Below are positions 28,691 through 37,956 of a stretch of DNA of 64,000 nt, in pieces. This stretch comes from Sphingomonas montanisoli (GTDB lineage: Bacteria > Pseudomonadota > Alphaproteobacteria > Sphingomonadales > Sphingomonadaceae). The notes under the pieces were generated by a model. That model was not told where the DNA came from and ran no database searches. It was given only the letters and a program-made list of their open reading frames with translations. The stretch covers positions 124,001-188,000 of the forward strand of contig NZ_VTOU01000002.1 in the NCBI RefSeq assembly GCF_008274695.1, read 5' to 3'. A program made the position numbers and the translations under genes. Numbering within the stretch: position 1 is the first letter of the stretch; every line of letters begins with the position of its first letter.

Positions 28691-30441
28691 TACCGGGCAC
28701 TCCAGGGCCAAAGCTTGGTCGTCAGCGAAATCAGGAAGCGGGGATCGGGCTTCTCGGTCTGGAAGCCGGTCCGGCGCATCGGCACGGCGAGCGTGGCATC
28801 GATGCGGAAACGGTTGTTGAGCGCGGCGTGGACACCGCCGCCCAGCGAGATCGACGTGTCGTGATAGCCCTGGATCGCGCCGACGTCCTTGACCCAGGTC
28901 CGCGCGACATCGGCGAACAGGAAGGGCTGGAAGACCAGATTGTAGCGCGGGAACGGCGTGATGCGGTTCCAGCGGATTTCGTAGCTTGCGCCGATGCCGC
29001 TGTCGCCGATCGTGGTGCCCGGATCATAGCCGCGGCCGATCGAATAGTTGCCGGTCGAGAATTGCTCGAAGCTCAACAGCGGATCGAACGCATATTGCGC
29101 GCGCGGCATGACCGCGACCCACACATTGTAGCCGGTGTTGATCTCGAACTCGCCCGAGGCGCGAACCACCGTGGCGGTCGGATCGCCGAGCGGCCGGCCG
29201 GTGAAGGTGCGATCAGTGAACGAGCCGAGCGGCCCGCTCTCACTGGCATTCAGGATGCTGATGCCGCGGCGCAGCTCGACCGACCCCGACCCGCGCCAGC
29301 GCGACGGGCGGCCTTCCTGAATGTCGGAGAAATCGGTGTCGAGGCGCGCATAGAGCACGCGCAGATGGTCGCGCGAAAAGACGATGCCGTTCAGCCGCAC
29401 CGTCTGGTTCAGATAATCGAGCCCGCCCGCGACCGCGACGCTGAGCGCCTGGCTGCGCTTGATCGGATAGCTGATGCCCCCGGTCCAGAACAATGTGCGC
29501 GCCTTGAGCGACAGGCCGGGCGTGTTGATGTCGGGCTTGGTCCACGCCGAGGTGAGGTTGCCCGACAGGACGACGCCTTCGGATCCCAGGCGCATGTCGT
29601 AGCCGAGCTGCGCGATCTGCTGTTCCTTGAAATCGGCCGTCGAGGAGACCGACGCGCTCAACCGGTCGCCCGACGTCAGCAGGCCATAACCCTGCCCGCG
29701 CAGCAGGCCCGACCAACGGCCAGTGCCCTTCGCGGCGAAATTCTGGACGTTCGCATCGAGATCGAAGGGCGTGCGGACCACGCTGACTTCGCCGACCAGC
29801 TCGCCCGGCGCGGTGCCGGCGGGCTTGAGCGACAGGCGCACGTCCATGCCCGGCACGTCGCGCGCGAGCAGCAGGTAACGCTCAGCAGTCAGGCGGTTGA
29901 ACACCGGATCCTGGGTCAGCTTCGACAGATAGCGGGCGAGGATCGCCTCCTGCTTGCCCGCGTCGCCGCGCACGCGGATCGCGACGATCTTGGCAAAGAG
30001 CACCTCGAACTTGACGACGCCATTTTCGATCCGCTGCACCGGCACCTGGACGGCGGCGAGATAGCCTTTCTGGCGCAGGATGGTCGCGGCGGCATCGCGG
30101 ATCGTGCAGATCGTGCTGATCGGCCGTTCCTGGCCCAGCGCGGATGCGTAAGCGGGGCGCAGTTCTTCGGGCGTCACGCCCTGCAGGTTGTTGAACTGGG
30201 CTTCGGTGATCGTGACCTTGATGTCGGCATAGGCCGGATCGTCGAGCGCGCAGGGGGCGCGTTCGATGCCGCCATCGACGAGAAGCTTGCTGCCCTTCGT
30301 GGGAACTTCGCCGCCGCGCTGGTTGCGGGTGACTTCTTCGCGAGTCGGCGCGAGTTGGGGTGCGGTGACCTGTGCGGCGAGTGGCGAAGTCAGGAGCGAT
30401 AGGCCGCCCACGCCAGCGATCAACGCGAATCGGTTACGCAC
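28690..30441 (-). CDS. TpsB outer-membrane transporter (ShlB/FhaC/HecB family)
   Basis: A 583-residue outer-membrane transporter that should secrete the exoprotein encoded next to it. After a signal peptide (FALIAGVGGLSLLTSPLAAQ) come a POTRA region at roughly 80-170 (ILRQKGYLAAVQVPVQRIENGVVKFEVLFAKI) and a 16-strand-type barrel with the conserved GRGYDPGTTIGDSGIGASYEIRW motif near the end, closing with LTTKLWPWSAR. I chose the GTG at 30441, 6 nt after AGGGGGG; a TTG at 30477 and a GTG at 30444 are alternatives. The stop codon overlaps the ATG of tpsA, so the pair is translationally coupled. Confidence 0.94.
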   Translation of the reverse strand: MRNRFALIAGVGGLSLLTSPLAAQVTAPQLAPTREEVTRNQRGGEVPTKGSKLLVDGGIERAPCALDDPAYADIKVTITEAQFNNLQGVTPEELRPAYASALGQERPISTICTIRDAAATILRQKGYLAAVQVPVQRIENGVVKFEVLFAKIVAIRVRGDAGKQEAILARYLSKLTQDPVFNRLTAERYLLLARDVPGMDVRLSLKPAGTAPGELVGEVSVVRTPFDLDANVQNFAAKGTGRWSGLLRGQGYGLLTSGDRLSASVSSTADFKEQQIAQLGYDMRLGSEGVVLSGNLTSAWTKPDINTPGLSLKARTLFWTGGISYPIKRSQALSVAVAGGLDYLNQTVRLNGIVFSRDHLRVLYARLDTDFSDIQEGRPSRWRGSGSVELRRGISILNASESGPLGSFTDRTFTGRPLGDPTATVVRASGEFEINTGYNVWVAVMPRAQYAFDPLLSFEQFSTGNYSIGRGYDPGTTIGDSGIGASYEIRWNRITPFPRYNLVFQPFLFADVARTWVKDVGAIQGYHDTSISLGGGVHAALNNRFRIDATLAVPMRRTGFQTEKPDPRFLISLTTKLWPWSAR

Positions 30442-30791
30442 CACGCACCCCCCTGCAACTATATTACGGCCACCCAATTGTTATCGGGTGTTAATTGCAA
30501 AAGTCGTCCCTGTCATCCCGGTTATAAGTAACCGGAAAAGAAGCGACCAATCGACACGTAGATTCCCGGTCCCGCCCCTGTTCGCGGAAACGACCGGAAC
30601 TCCATTGCGCCATGGCACGCATCGGCAAAACGCACATTTGCACTAAGGATACGCAATATGTCGTCGCAGGGTTGCGCCCGCCTCCTCTAAAAAGAGGAGA
30701 GGCTGCATAAAGGTTAGGTTCCGTTAACCATCTTTTAGCCGATGCGCGTCCAGAAGCCTTGTCCGTCTGACGGAAAAGGATTTCGACCCCC
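30442..30791. other. Intergenic region between divergent tps operon and glycan cluster
   Basis: A 350-nt gene-free stretch, AT-richer than its surroundings, that must hold the promoters for the tps operon (leftward) and the FAD oxidoreductase (rightward). It contains a short hairpin near 30682-30700 (CTCCTCT-AAAA-AGAGGAG) and runs such as AAAAAG and TTAACC. I found no RNA gene or convincing operator in it. Confidence 0.6.
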
Positions 30792-32321
30792 ATGAGCCCG
30801 GCCGAACAGCATAGTGACGTCGCCATCATCGGCGCGGGGCCGGCAGGTCTCACCGCCGGCTATCTGCTGGGTAAGCACGGTTTTTCGGTGACTTTGGTCG
30901 AAAAGGATGCCGAACAGGTGGGCGGGATCAGCCGCACCGTCGAACATGCCGGCTTCCGATTCGACATTGGCGGGCATCGTTTCTTTTCCAAGTCCCGCGA
31001 GGTGGTCGATCTGTGGGACGAGCTGTTGCCGAACGATTTCATCGAGCGTCCGCGCATGAGCCGCATCTATTATCGGGGCAAATTCTACGATTATCCGCTG
31101 CGCGCCTTCGATGCGCTGAGGAAGCTCGGGCTGATCGAATCGAGCCTGTGCATGCTCTCCTTCTTCCGTGCCAAGCTGTTTCCCAACAAGGACGTGCGGT
31201 CGTTCGACAAATGGGTGATCAACCAGTTCGGCGAGCGGCTGTTCGGCATCTTCTTCAAGACCTACACCGAAAAAGTCTGGGGCATGCCGTGCGAGGACAT
31301 GTCGGCCGACTGGGCGGCGCAGCGGATCAAGGGGCTGTCGCTGGGCAAGGCGGTGTTCGACGGGATCAAGCGCTCGCTGGGCCTCAACCGGCGCCCCAAT
31401 GACGGGATGCAGGCCAAGACCCTGCTCGAAAGCTTCCGCTATCCACGCAAGGGCCCCGGCATGATGTGGGACGCCGCGCGCGATCGCATCCTCGAACATG
31501 GCAACCGATTCCTGATGGGCCATGCGCTGCACCAGGCGAGCTGGGACGAGGCGGCGGGCCACTGGCGCATCACGATCAAGGCCGGGGGCGGCAAGACCCG
31601 TGTCATCACCGCAGACCATCTGATCAGCTCGGCGCCGGTGCGCGAACTCGTCGCGCGGCTCCATCCGATGCCCAAATCGATGCCGAACGCGATGGCGCTC
31701 AACTATCGCGACTTCCTGACCGTCGCGCTGATGATCCGATCGGAGGACCTGTTCCCCGACAACTGGATCTACATCCACGAAGACAAGGTGAAGGTCGGCC
31801 GCATCCAGAACTTCCGCAGCTGGTCGCCCGAAATGGTGCCCGACGAGGCGCTGGCCTGCGTCGGCCTCGAATATTTCTGCTTCGAAGGCGACGGGCTGTG
31901 GAGCTCGACCGACGAGGGGCTGATCGCGCTGGCGACCGCCGAACTCGCGCGGCTGGGCCTGTGCGATCCGCGCGACGTGGTCGGCGGCGCGGTGGTGCGT
32001 CAGGAAAAGGCCTATCCGGTCTATGACGATCATTATGCCGGCCACGTCGCGGCGATCCGCGCGGAGCTGGAAGCGCGTTATCCCACGCTGCAGATGGTCG
32101 GCCGCAACGGCATGCACCGGTACAACAATCAGGATCATGCGATGATGACCGCGATGCTCGCGGTGCGGAACATCGTCGAAGGCCGTCGCCGCCACGATCT
32201 GTGGGCGGTGAACGAGGATGCCGAATATCACGAGGCGGGTTCGGAGGGCGACGATGCCGGCGTCGCCGCCGCTTTGCGCTCCGAACGGCTGGTCCCGCGG
32301 CGGTTGAAGAAGGCCGCCTGA
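30792..32321 (+). CDS. FAD-dependent oxidoreductase, UDP-galactopyranose mutase-like
   Basis: A 509-residue flavoprotein of the amine-oxidase/UDP-galactopyranose mutase-like group. The N-terminus has the FAD motif DVAIIGAGPAGLTAGYLLGK and the second GGISRTVEHAGFRFDIGGHRFF signature; the C-terminus has RNGMHRYNNQDHAMMTAMLA, typical of FAD contact in these proteins. Residues about 120-230 (FGIFFKTYTEKVWGMPCEDM) match the group found in polysaccharide and capsule loci. As first gene of the cluster it may modify a sugar nucleotide or lipid-linked glycan; this is inferred from context. It is followed 42 nt later by a polytopic membrane protein. Confidence 0.85.
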   Translation: MSPAEQHSDVAIIGAGPAGLTAGYLLGKHGFSVTLVEKDAEQVGGISRTVEHAGFRFDIGGHRFFSKSREVVDLWDELLPNDFIERPRMSRIYYRGKFYDYPLRAFDALRKLGLIESSLCMLSFFRAKLFPNKDVRSFDKWVINQFGERLFGIFFKTYTEKVWGMPCEDMSADWAAQRIKGLSLGKAVFDGIKRSLGLNRRPNDGMQAKTLLESFRYPRKGPGMMWDAARDRILEHGNRFLMGHALHQASWDEAAGHWRITIKAGGGKTRVITADHLISSAPVRELVARLHPMPKSMPNAMALNYRDFLTVALMIRSEDLFPDNWIYIHEDKVKVGRIQNFRSWSPEMVPDEALACVGLEYFCFEGDGLWSSTDEGLIALATAELARLGLCDPRDVVGGAVVRQEKAYPVYDDHYAGHVAAIRAELEARYPTLQMVGRNGMHRYNNQDHAMMTAMLAVRNIVEGRRRHDLWAVNEDAEYHEAGSEGDDAGVAAALRSERLVPRRLKKAA

Positions 32322-32362
32322 GCCTTTCCGTGACCGATCTCCGAACCGGTGAGAATAGACGA

Positions 32363-34132
32363 ATGGCGTGGGGAGAAGGCGCAATCGCCCTCCTTGCCCC
32401 ATGGGGGATCGCGGTCGCGGTGACGATGGTCCTCGCCTGGCCGCATATCGTGCTGCTGCGGATGTGGGATCCCGACGATTATATGCGGTTGATGGAAGTC
32501 CGCGACTGGATCGGCGGGCAGAGCTGGTTCGACGTCACGCAATACCGGCTCGATCCGCCGCGCGGCTTCGCGATGCATTGGTCGCGGATCGTCGACCTGC
32601 CGATCGCCGCGCTGACCCTGCTGTTCCGGCCGCTGCTGGGCGATGTCCTGGCCGAGCGCGTGGCCTTAAGCGTCGTGCCGCTGGCGATCCTGCTCGGAAT
32701 CATGGCGGCGGTGATGGTCGCGGCGCGGCGCGTGGGCGGGCGACCGGCCGCGCTGGCAGCGCCTCTGCTCGTCGCCTGTTGCCCGCCGATCCTGTTCCAG
32801 ACGATGCCGATGCGGATCGACCATCATGGCTGGCAGACGATGATGGCGATGGCGACCGTCGCCGCCTTGATCGACACGCGCGCGCTGCGCGGCGGCCTGC
32901 TCGCCGGGCTGGCGGCCGCGATCTGGCTGTCGGTTTCGATGGAGGGCGTGCCGATGGTCGCAGTCCTCTTCGGCCTCGTCATCCTGCGCTTCATCATCGG
33001 CCGCGACGATGCCGGCCATGCGGCGCGGCTTCAGGGTTTTGCCGCCGCCTTCGCAGGTGGGGCGGCGATCTGGTTTCTCGTCGCGCATCGCCTGTCGGCA
33101 TGGGGCCACACCGAATGCGACGCGATGGGGCCGGCCTGGCTTGCGCTGATCGGGGGCGGCGCGCTGGGCGCGATCGTGGCGGCGCGAGGCTTTGCCGGAC
33201 CATCGCGCCTGCTTCGCGCCGTACCGATCATGTTGGGCACGGCGGCGGGGCTGACCGCATTCCTCTCCGTAGCACCTTTGTGCGCGGCGGGGCCGTTCGG
33301 CGCGCTCGATCCGGTGACGCGCGGTTTCTGGTATGAACATGTCCTCGAAGGGCTGCCGATCTGGCACCAGTCGGCCGACATGCAGGGGATGATCCTCGCC
33401 TTCCCGATGATCGGCCTGGGGGGACTGGCGCTTGGTTGGCGCAAGGCGGATGGCAGCGATGGCCGGCGACAGTGGGCGACCTTGCTGCTGATCGCGGGCG
33501 CGGCCTTCGTGCTCTCGCTGCTCGTCCAGCGCACATCGGCCGTCGCACACGGCTTTGCGCTGCCGGGGGCGGCGTGGTTGCTCGCGCGCGCGCTCGATAG
33601 TGTGCGGCGCTGGCCGCGGATGCCGACGCGCGTGATCGGATCGAGCGCCGCGATTCTCGCCGCCTCGCCGCTGACCGCGGCCGGGATCGGTGGCGCGCTG
33701 ATCGGCGCGATGGCGCCCGCGCCGGTGGGGCAGGGCGATGCGATCGCTTATACCTGCGCCAAGGGGTGCGATCGCTGGAGCGCGCTCGATGCTCTGCCTG
33801 CGACCTACATGCTGTCGTCGCTCGATGTCGCGCCGTCGCTGCTGGTCCACACGCATCATCGCTTTCCGGCGTCGGGCTATCATCGCAACGCCGGCCCGTT
33901 GCGTCGCACGATCACCGCCTTCACCGGCAACATCGATGCGACCCGCCGGATGATGGCAGCCCGGGGCATGACCCATGTGCTGATCGATCCCGAAGCCGAA
34001 GAGGCGCAGGTCTATATCAAGGCCGCGCCGCACGGGCTGATGGCGCGCCTGATCGCGGGGCATCCGCCGGCCTGGTTGCAACCGGTCGCCCTGCCGGGAA
34101 GCCCCTTCCGTCTGTGGCGGAAGGTGGCGTAA
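32363..34132 (+). CDS. Large polytopic membrane protein, GT-C-like, paralogue 1
   Basis: A 589-residue protein with about 10-12 hydrophobic segments and a soluble C-terminal part. The first loop contains MWDPDDYMRLMEVRDWI and RGFAMHWSRIVDLPIAAL; the DD pair placed after the first helix resembles the catalytic loop of GT-C glycosyltransferases, but that is inference. It is clearly paralogous to the protein at 37957-39762 (shared GQSWFD/GQGWFD, RLDPP/KLDPP, RIVDLPIA, RIDHHGWQ/RVDHHGWQ and the ending SPFRLWRKVA/SPYRLWKLVG). Both have the late conserved HRNAGP/HRNSQA region. Start at ATG 32363; the open frame upstream is not hydrophobic or conserved. Substrate unknown. Confidence 0.75.
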   Translation: MAWGEGAIALLAPWGIAVAVTMVLAWPHIVLLRMWDPDDYMRLMEVRDWIGGQSWFDVTQYRLDPPRGFAMHWSRIVDLPIAALTLLFRPLLGDVLAERVALSVVPLAILLGIMAAVMVAARRVGGRPAALAAPLLVACCPPILFQTMPMRIDHHGWQTMMAMATVAALIDTRALRGGLLAGLAAAIWLSVSMEGVPMVAVLFGLVILRFIIGRDDAGHAARLQGFAAAFAGGAAIWFLVAHRLSAWGHTECDAMGPAWLALIGGGALGAIVAARGFAGPSRLLRAVPIMLGTAAGLTAFLSVAPLCAAGPFGALDPVTRGFWYEHVLEGLPIWHQSADMQGMILAFPMIGLGGLALGWRKADGSDGRRQWATLLLIAGAAFVLSLLVQRTSAVAHGFALPGAAWLLARALDSVRRWPRMPTRVIGSSAAILAASPLTAAGIGGALIGAMAPAPVGQGDAIAYTCAKGCDRWSALDALPATYMLSSLDVAPSLLVHTHHRFPASGYHRNAGPLRRTITAFTGNIDATRRMMAARGMTHVLIDPEAEEAQVYIKAAPHGLMARLIAGHPPAWLQPVALPGSPFRLWRKVA

Positions 34133-34182
34133 CCGCACCGCCTCCCCTTGCGGGCGGCCGCGTGCCGAAATAAGGGCGCGTG

Positions 34183-35781
34183 ATGTTCCGTTCCGCGCCG
34201 CATGCGACGCCCCCCAAGGGCTGGTGGACCAGCCCCTGGTACATCGCGGCGCTGTCGCTTGCCTGCCTGATCCCGATGATCCGGCCGCAGATCATTCCGC
34301 TGACCGACCTGCTGGGCCATATGGCGCGCTATGCGGTGGAGACCGCACCGCCCGAATCGCCTTTGCTGTCGCGCTTCTACGGCTTCAACTGGGCGCTGAT
34401 GGGCAATCTTGGCGTCGATCTGCTCATCATCCCCATGTCGAAGATCTTCGGGATCGAGCTGGGCGTGAAGCTGATCGTCATGAGCGTTCCGCCGCTGACG
34501 TTGCTCGGTTTCCTGCTGGTCGCGCGCGAAGTTCACGGGCGGCTGCCCGCCACCGCCGCACTGGTCGCGCCCTTCGCGTTCAGCTGGCCGTTCCAGTGGG
34601 GCTTCATCAACTACGTCTTCGCGATGGCGCTGACGCTCAATGCGTTCGCCTTGTGGCTGTGGATGGCGCGTACCGGGCGCTTGCGGCTGCGCGCGATCCT
34701 GTTCGTGCCGATCGGCGCCGTCATCTGGCTGGCGCACGGTTTCGCCTGGGGCGTGCTCGGCCTGCTCGCCTTCGCGGCCGAGATCATCCGCGTGCGCGAT
34801 ACGGGCAAGTCGGTACTCCAGTCGCTGTGGTGGGGGGCCCTCCACTGCCTTCCGCTCGCGCCGCCGCTCCTCCTGATGGTCGCATGGCGATCGGGCGCGG
34901 TGACAGGGGAGACGACCGACTGGTTCAACTGGGTCGCCAAATACGTCTATCTGGTCTCGTCGCTGCGCAACCACTGGATGGCGCTCGACATGTATAATGT
35001 CGCCGTGCTGCTGGTGCTGATCGCGTTCGCGACGATCGGCCTCGGCTTCCGCATGCGCCGCGTGCTGGGTGTGGCGATGATCGTGCTGGCGATCGCCTAT
35101 GTGCTGATGCCGCGCATCGTGATCGGATCGGCCTATGCCGACATGCGACTCGCGCCTTATCTGATCGCGATCGGGGTGATCGCGATCGTGCCGCGCTATA
35201 CCGACCGACGCGCGCTGGCCGCCACCGCGCTGATCGCGCTCGCGCTGTTCGGCTACCGACTCTATTTGTCGACCGTGCGCTTCGATGCCTTCGCGACCCG
35301 CTATGAGGATCAGCTGAAGGCGCTCGATCATGTGAAGCAGGGTTCGCGGATCTTCGTGCTGATCGACCTGCCATGCCTGAGCCAGTGGGAGGCACCACGG
35401 CTCGAACATCTCGGGGCGATCGCGGTGGTTCGCAAGGAAGCCTTCGTCAACGGGCTGTGGACGATGCCGGGGGCGCAACTACTCAGCATCCGCTATGCGC
35501 CGGCCAAGGGTTATTCGGAGGATCCGACCCAGGTGATGCGGCCCAAGCGGTGTCGTTCACGCACGACGCGCAGCATCGAAAGCTCGATCGCGCTCTTCCC
35601 GCACGCCGCCTTCGATTATCTGTGGCTGATCAACACCGCCCCCGAACATTGGCCGAAGGACGATCCGAGCCTGAAGCAGATCTGGAACGGCGGCGAGCGG
35701 GGCGCGCTTTACGAGATCGAAGGCTCGGCGATCATGGCGATGGAAACGCCGAACGGCACGCGCGCCTTCGCCACCCAGTGA
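34183..35781 (+). CDS. Large polytopic membrane protein of the glycan cluster
   Basis: A 532-residue protein with 10 or more hydrophobic segments (for example IYAALSLACLIPMI-like and TLLGFLLVAREV) and a soluble C-terminal domain of about 150 residues. The first periplasmic loop has IPLTDLLGHMARYAVE with a DLLGH motif, again in the place of a GT-C acidic loop. A GTG at 34180 directly precedes the ATG at 34183. I do not recognise a named family. The 3' end overlaps the convergent methyltransferase gene by 73 nt. A role as membrane glycosyltransferase or ligase is only suggested by position. Confidence 0.7.
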   Translation: MFRSAPHATPPKGWWTSPWYIAALSLACLIPMIRPQIIPLTDLLGHMARYAVETAPPESPLLSRFYGFNWALMGNLGVDLLIIPMSKIFGIELGVKLIVMSVPPLTLLGFLLVAREVHGRLPATAALVAPFAFSWPFQWGFINYVFAMALTLNAFALWLWMARTGRLRLRAILFVPIGAVIWLAHGFAWGVLGLLAFAAEIIRVRDTGKSVLQSLWWGALHCLPLAPPLLLMVAWRSGAVTGETTDWFNWVAKYVYLVSSLRNHWMALDMYNVAVLLVLIAFATIGLGFRMRRVLGVAMIVLAIAYVLMPRIVIGSAYADMRLAPYLIAIGVIAIVPRYTDRRALAATALIALALFGYRLYLSTVRFDAFATRYEDQLKALDHVKQGSRIFVLIDLPCLSQWEAPRLEHLGAIAVVRKEAFVNGLWTMPGAQLLSIRYAPAKGYSEDPTQVMRPKRCRSRTTRSIESSIALFPHAAFDYLWLINTAPEHWPKDDPSLKQIWNGGERGALYEIEGSAIMAMETPNGTRAFATQ

Positions 35782-36443
35782 CGCTCGACCCCGAAGATTG
35801 CCGTCAAGGCCGCATTGACCGGCGCTGACGGCATCTTGTCGTCATTGCCCTCGCGCCCCAGCAATTTGCCCACCCCCCGCACCGCGACGATCAGCGGGAA
35901 GAGCAAAGTGTTGAAATGGCTGGTGTGGCGGGGTGTCAGGCCCGCCTCGGCAAAGACGCGGGTGAGATGTTCCTCGGTATAACGGCGCTGGTGGTGGTGT
36001 TCGGCGTCGTGCGCGCTCCACAGCCAGGGCGTGCCGGGAACGGTGACGAGGATGCGGCCGCCGGGTGCCAGCTTGGTGCGCAGAGCGGCGAGCGCGGGCA
36101 CGTCCTCGGGGATATGCTCCAGCACGTCGAACAGCACGATCAGATCGTAATGGCCTTCTTCCAGCGGTACGCCGTGGGGCAGGTAGCCGCCCATGATCGC
36201 CAGGCCGCTGCGTTCGGTGGCGAGCGCGCGGGCGCCGTCGTCGGGCTCGATCGCGTCGACGCTGCCATAACGTTGCAGCAGTGCGAGGTTCGATCCGGTG
36301 CCGCAGCCGACCTCCAGGATCCGCATCGGTCCCGCCTTGGGGCGGAAGCGATCGATCAGTGCCGCGATGATCTTTCGACGCGCGACGAACCACCAGTGGT
36401 CGGCATCGATCTCGGCCATGCGATCATAGACGGCGCGATCCAA
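35709..36443 (-). CDS. Class I SAM-dependent methyltransferase
   Basis: A 244-residue methyltransferase with motif I ILEVGCGTGSNLALLQ, motif II LIVLFDVLEHIPED and a post-motif LAPGGRILVTVPGTPWLW, in the family that often has the N-terminal YDRMAEIDADHWWFVARR segment. I place the start at a TTG (36443) just after the GT2 stop, preceded by GAAGGAGAAG; a GTG at 36467 overlapping GT2 or an ATG at 36419 are possible. It probably methylates a sugar or lipid intermediate made by the adjoining GtrB-type transferase. Third gene of the GtrA-GtrB-methyltransferase unit. Confidence 0.85.
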   Translation of the reverse strand: MDRAVYDRMAEIDADHWWFVARRKIIAALIDRFRPKAGPMRILEVGCGTGSNLALLQRYGSVDAIEPDDGARALATERSGLAIMGGYLPHGVPLEEGHYDLIVLFDVLEHIPEDVPALAALRTKLAPGGRILVTVPGTPWLWSAHDAEHHHQRRYTEEHLTRVFAEAGLTPRHTSHFNTLLFPLIVAVRGVGKLLGREGNDDKMPSAPVNAALTAIFGVERHWVAKARVPFGVSIAMIAEPSIS

Positions 36444-36444
36444 C

Positions 36445-37410
36445 TCACTCTTCTCCTTCAACCGCACCGATGCGCTGGCGCACCACATAGATCGGGCGAT
36501 GCTTGGTTTCGACCAGGATGCGGCCGACATATTCGCCCAATATCCCCAGCGACAGCAACTGCATGCCCCCCAGGAACAGGGTCGCGACCATCATCGACGC
36601 ATAGCCCGGCGTGTCGACGCCGTAGATCATCACCCGCACCAGCAGATAGAGCGCGTAGATCAACGCGAACAACGCCACGCCCGCGCCCAGATAAGACCAG
36701 ACCCTGAGCGGCAGCGTCGAGGCCGAGGTGATGCCGTCGATCGCGAGTGTCCACAGCTTCCAATAGTTGAACTTGGTGGTGCCCACCGCGCGTTCGGCCC
36801 GGTCATATTCGACCGCGGTCTGGCGGAAGCCCGACCAGGCGAACAGCCCCTTCATGAAGCGGTTGCGCTCGGGCATCTGTTTGATGACTTCGACGACGCG
36901 GCGATCGAGCAGGCGGAAGTCGCCGGCATGTTCGGGGATCTTGTCCGCCGACAGCCAGTTATGCGCGCGATAATAGAGATCGGCGGTCAAACGCTTGGGA
37001 AAGCTGTCGGTCATCCGGTTGCGGCGGACGCCATAGACGACCTCATAACCCTCGCGCCATTTGTCGATCATGTCGCCCAACACCTCGGGCGGATCCTGCA
37101 TGTCGACGTCGATCGGAACGACGGTGCGTCCGCGCACGGTATCGAGCCCCGCCGACAGTGCCGCTTCCTTGCCGAAATTACGCGACAGCGAGATGCCGAC
37201 GATGCGGGCGTCGGCCATATTGGCGGCGATGATCGCGGCGAGGGTCGCGTCGGTCGATCCGTCGTCGACGAACAGGATTTCCCAGCCGACGGCGGCCCCA
37301 TCGGGATCGCACAGTCGGTCGAGCACGGCGGTGACGCGCGTGACGAAGGGGCCGATCGCGTCCTCTTCGTTCTTCACCGGGACGATCAGGCTGATGAGAG
37401 GCGCGCTCAT
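36445..37410 (-). CDS. GtrB/DPM-type polyprenyl-phosphate glycosyltransferase (GT2)
   Basis: A 321-residue family-2 glycosyltransferase that should transfer a sugar from its nucleotide to undecaprenyl phosphate. It begins SLIVPVKNEEDAIGPF, has WEILFVDDGSTDAT, the DVDMQDPPEVL metal-binding DXD region and the RNRFMKGLFAWSGFRQ loop, and ends with two membrane helices (YLGAGVALFALIYALYLLV; MVATLFLGGMQLLSLGILGEY), the layout of GtrB/ArnC. It overlaps gtrA by ATGA. Confidence 0.93.
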   Translation of the reverse strand: MSAPLISLIVPVKNEEDAIGPFVTRVTAVLDRLCDPDGAAVGWEILFVDDGSTDATLAAIIAANMADARIVGISLSRNFGKEAALSAGLDTVRGRTVVPIDVDMQDPPEVLGDMIDKWREGYEVVYGVRRNRMTDSFPKRLTADLYYRAHNWLSADKIPEHAGDFRLLDRRVVEVIKQMPERNRFMKGLFAWSGFRQTAVEYDRAERAVGTTKFNYWKLWTLAIDGITSASTLPLRVWSYLGAGVALFALIYALYLLVRVMIYGVDTPGYASMMVATLFLGGMQLLSLGILGEYVGRILVETKHRPIYVVRQRIGAVEGEE

Positions 37411-37823
37411 CCGAACACCCAGACGCGATTGAGCCAGAAGACGAGCAAAGGGGTCACGAACAACGCGAAAGGATACGGGGCCCAGATCGGCAGTTTGAAG
37501 TGCTGGACGAGCATATAAACCCAGACGCTGTTGAGCGCGAAGCTGACCAGCGAGACGATGAAGAAGCGCGACGTCTGCCGCCAGACATTGTCGCGACGGC
37601 CATGGCCACGGAAGCTCCAGCGCGAATGGATGATGTAGCCGGTGGTCGCCGCTGCCAGAAATCCGATCGTCCAGGCCAGGTTGGGATCGAGATGCGCAAG
37701 CTTAACCCCGGCGTGATACACGCCGATGTTGACGAGGCTCGCTATCCCTCCGCTGATCCCATAACGGACGAGCTGACCCAGGAGTACGAGGCGTTCGGCT
37801 GAAAGGAGGCCTGCGCTGCGCAT
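37407..37823 (-). CDS. GtrA family membrane protein (lipid-linked sugar flippase)
   Basis: A 138-residue GtrA-family protein with four membrane helices; it shows LVRYGISGGIASLVNIGVY at the first helix, SRWSFRG in the middle loop and FVTPLLVFWLNRVWVF at the end, the family signatures. GtrA proteins are thought to flip polyprenyl-phosphate sugars to the periplasm. Start at ATG 37823, preceded on its strand by in-frame sequence from a repeat that is not coding-like. The stop overlaps the GT2 start, so the two are coupled. Confidence 0.9.
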   Translation of the reverse strand: MRSAGLLSAERLVLLGQLVRYGISGGIASLVNIGVYHAGVKLAHLDPNLAWTIGFLAAATTGYIIHSRWSFRGHGRRDNVWRQTSRFFIVSLVSFALNSVWVYMLVQHFKLPIWAPYPFALFVTPLLVFWLNRVWVFG

Positions 37824-37880
37824 GTGGTTCGCGCTCTTCCACAAAAGCGGGCGCGCCTCAAGCGGCCGGTGCATTCTCAA

Positions 37881-37929
37881 TCCTCCCCCTCCGTCAGCTG
37901 CGCTGACACCTCCCCTTGGCGGGGGAGGA
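37881..37929 (-). repeat. Type A double-hairpin repeat between divergent genes
   Basis: Single unit; minus-strand inner hairpin GTCAGC-GCA-GCTGAC and outer CCTCCCCT/GGGGGAGG with loop TGGC, one pair reduced to G-U. It lies in the divergent gap between gtrA and the polytopic membrane gene. This is the one complete copy in the window not beside a stop codon. Confidence 0.88.
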
Positions 37930-37956
37930 GAGTGGAAGCGCTTCTCATCCAACGGC

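Noticed and set aside
30682-30700. Terminator at CTCCTCT-AAAA-AGAGGAG
   Set aside because: Short stem, no T-run on either strand and no gene ending into it; more likely part of a 5' untranslated region.
37822-37956. N-terminal extension of the second polytopic membrane protein
   Set aside because: It translates the double-hairpin repeat into a Pro/Gly stretch, unlike the paralogue, which starts directly at its first membrane helix.
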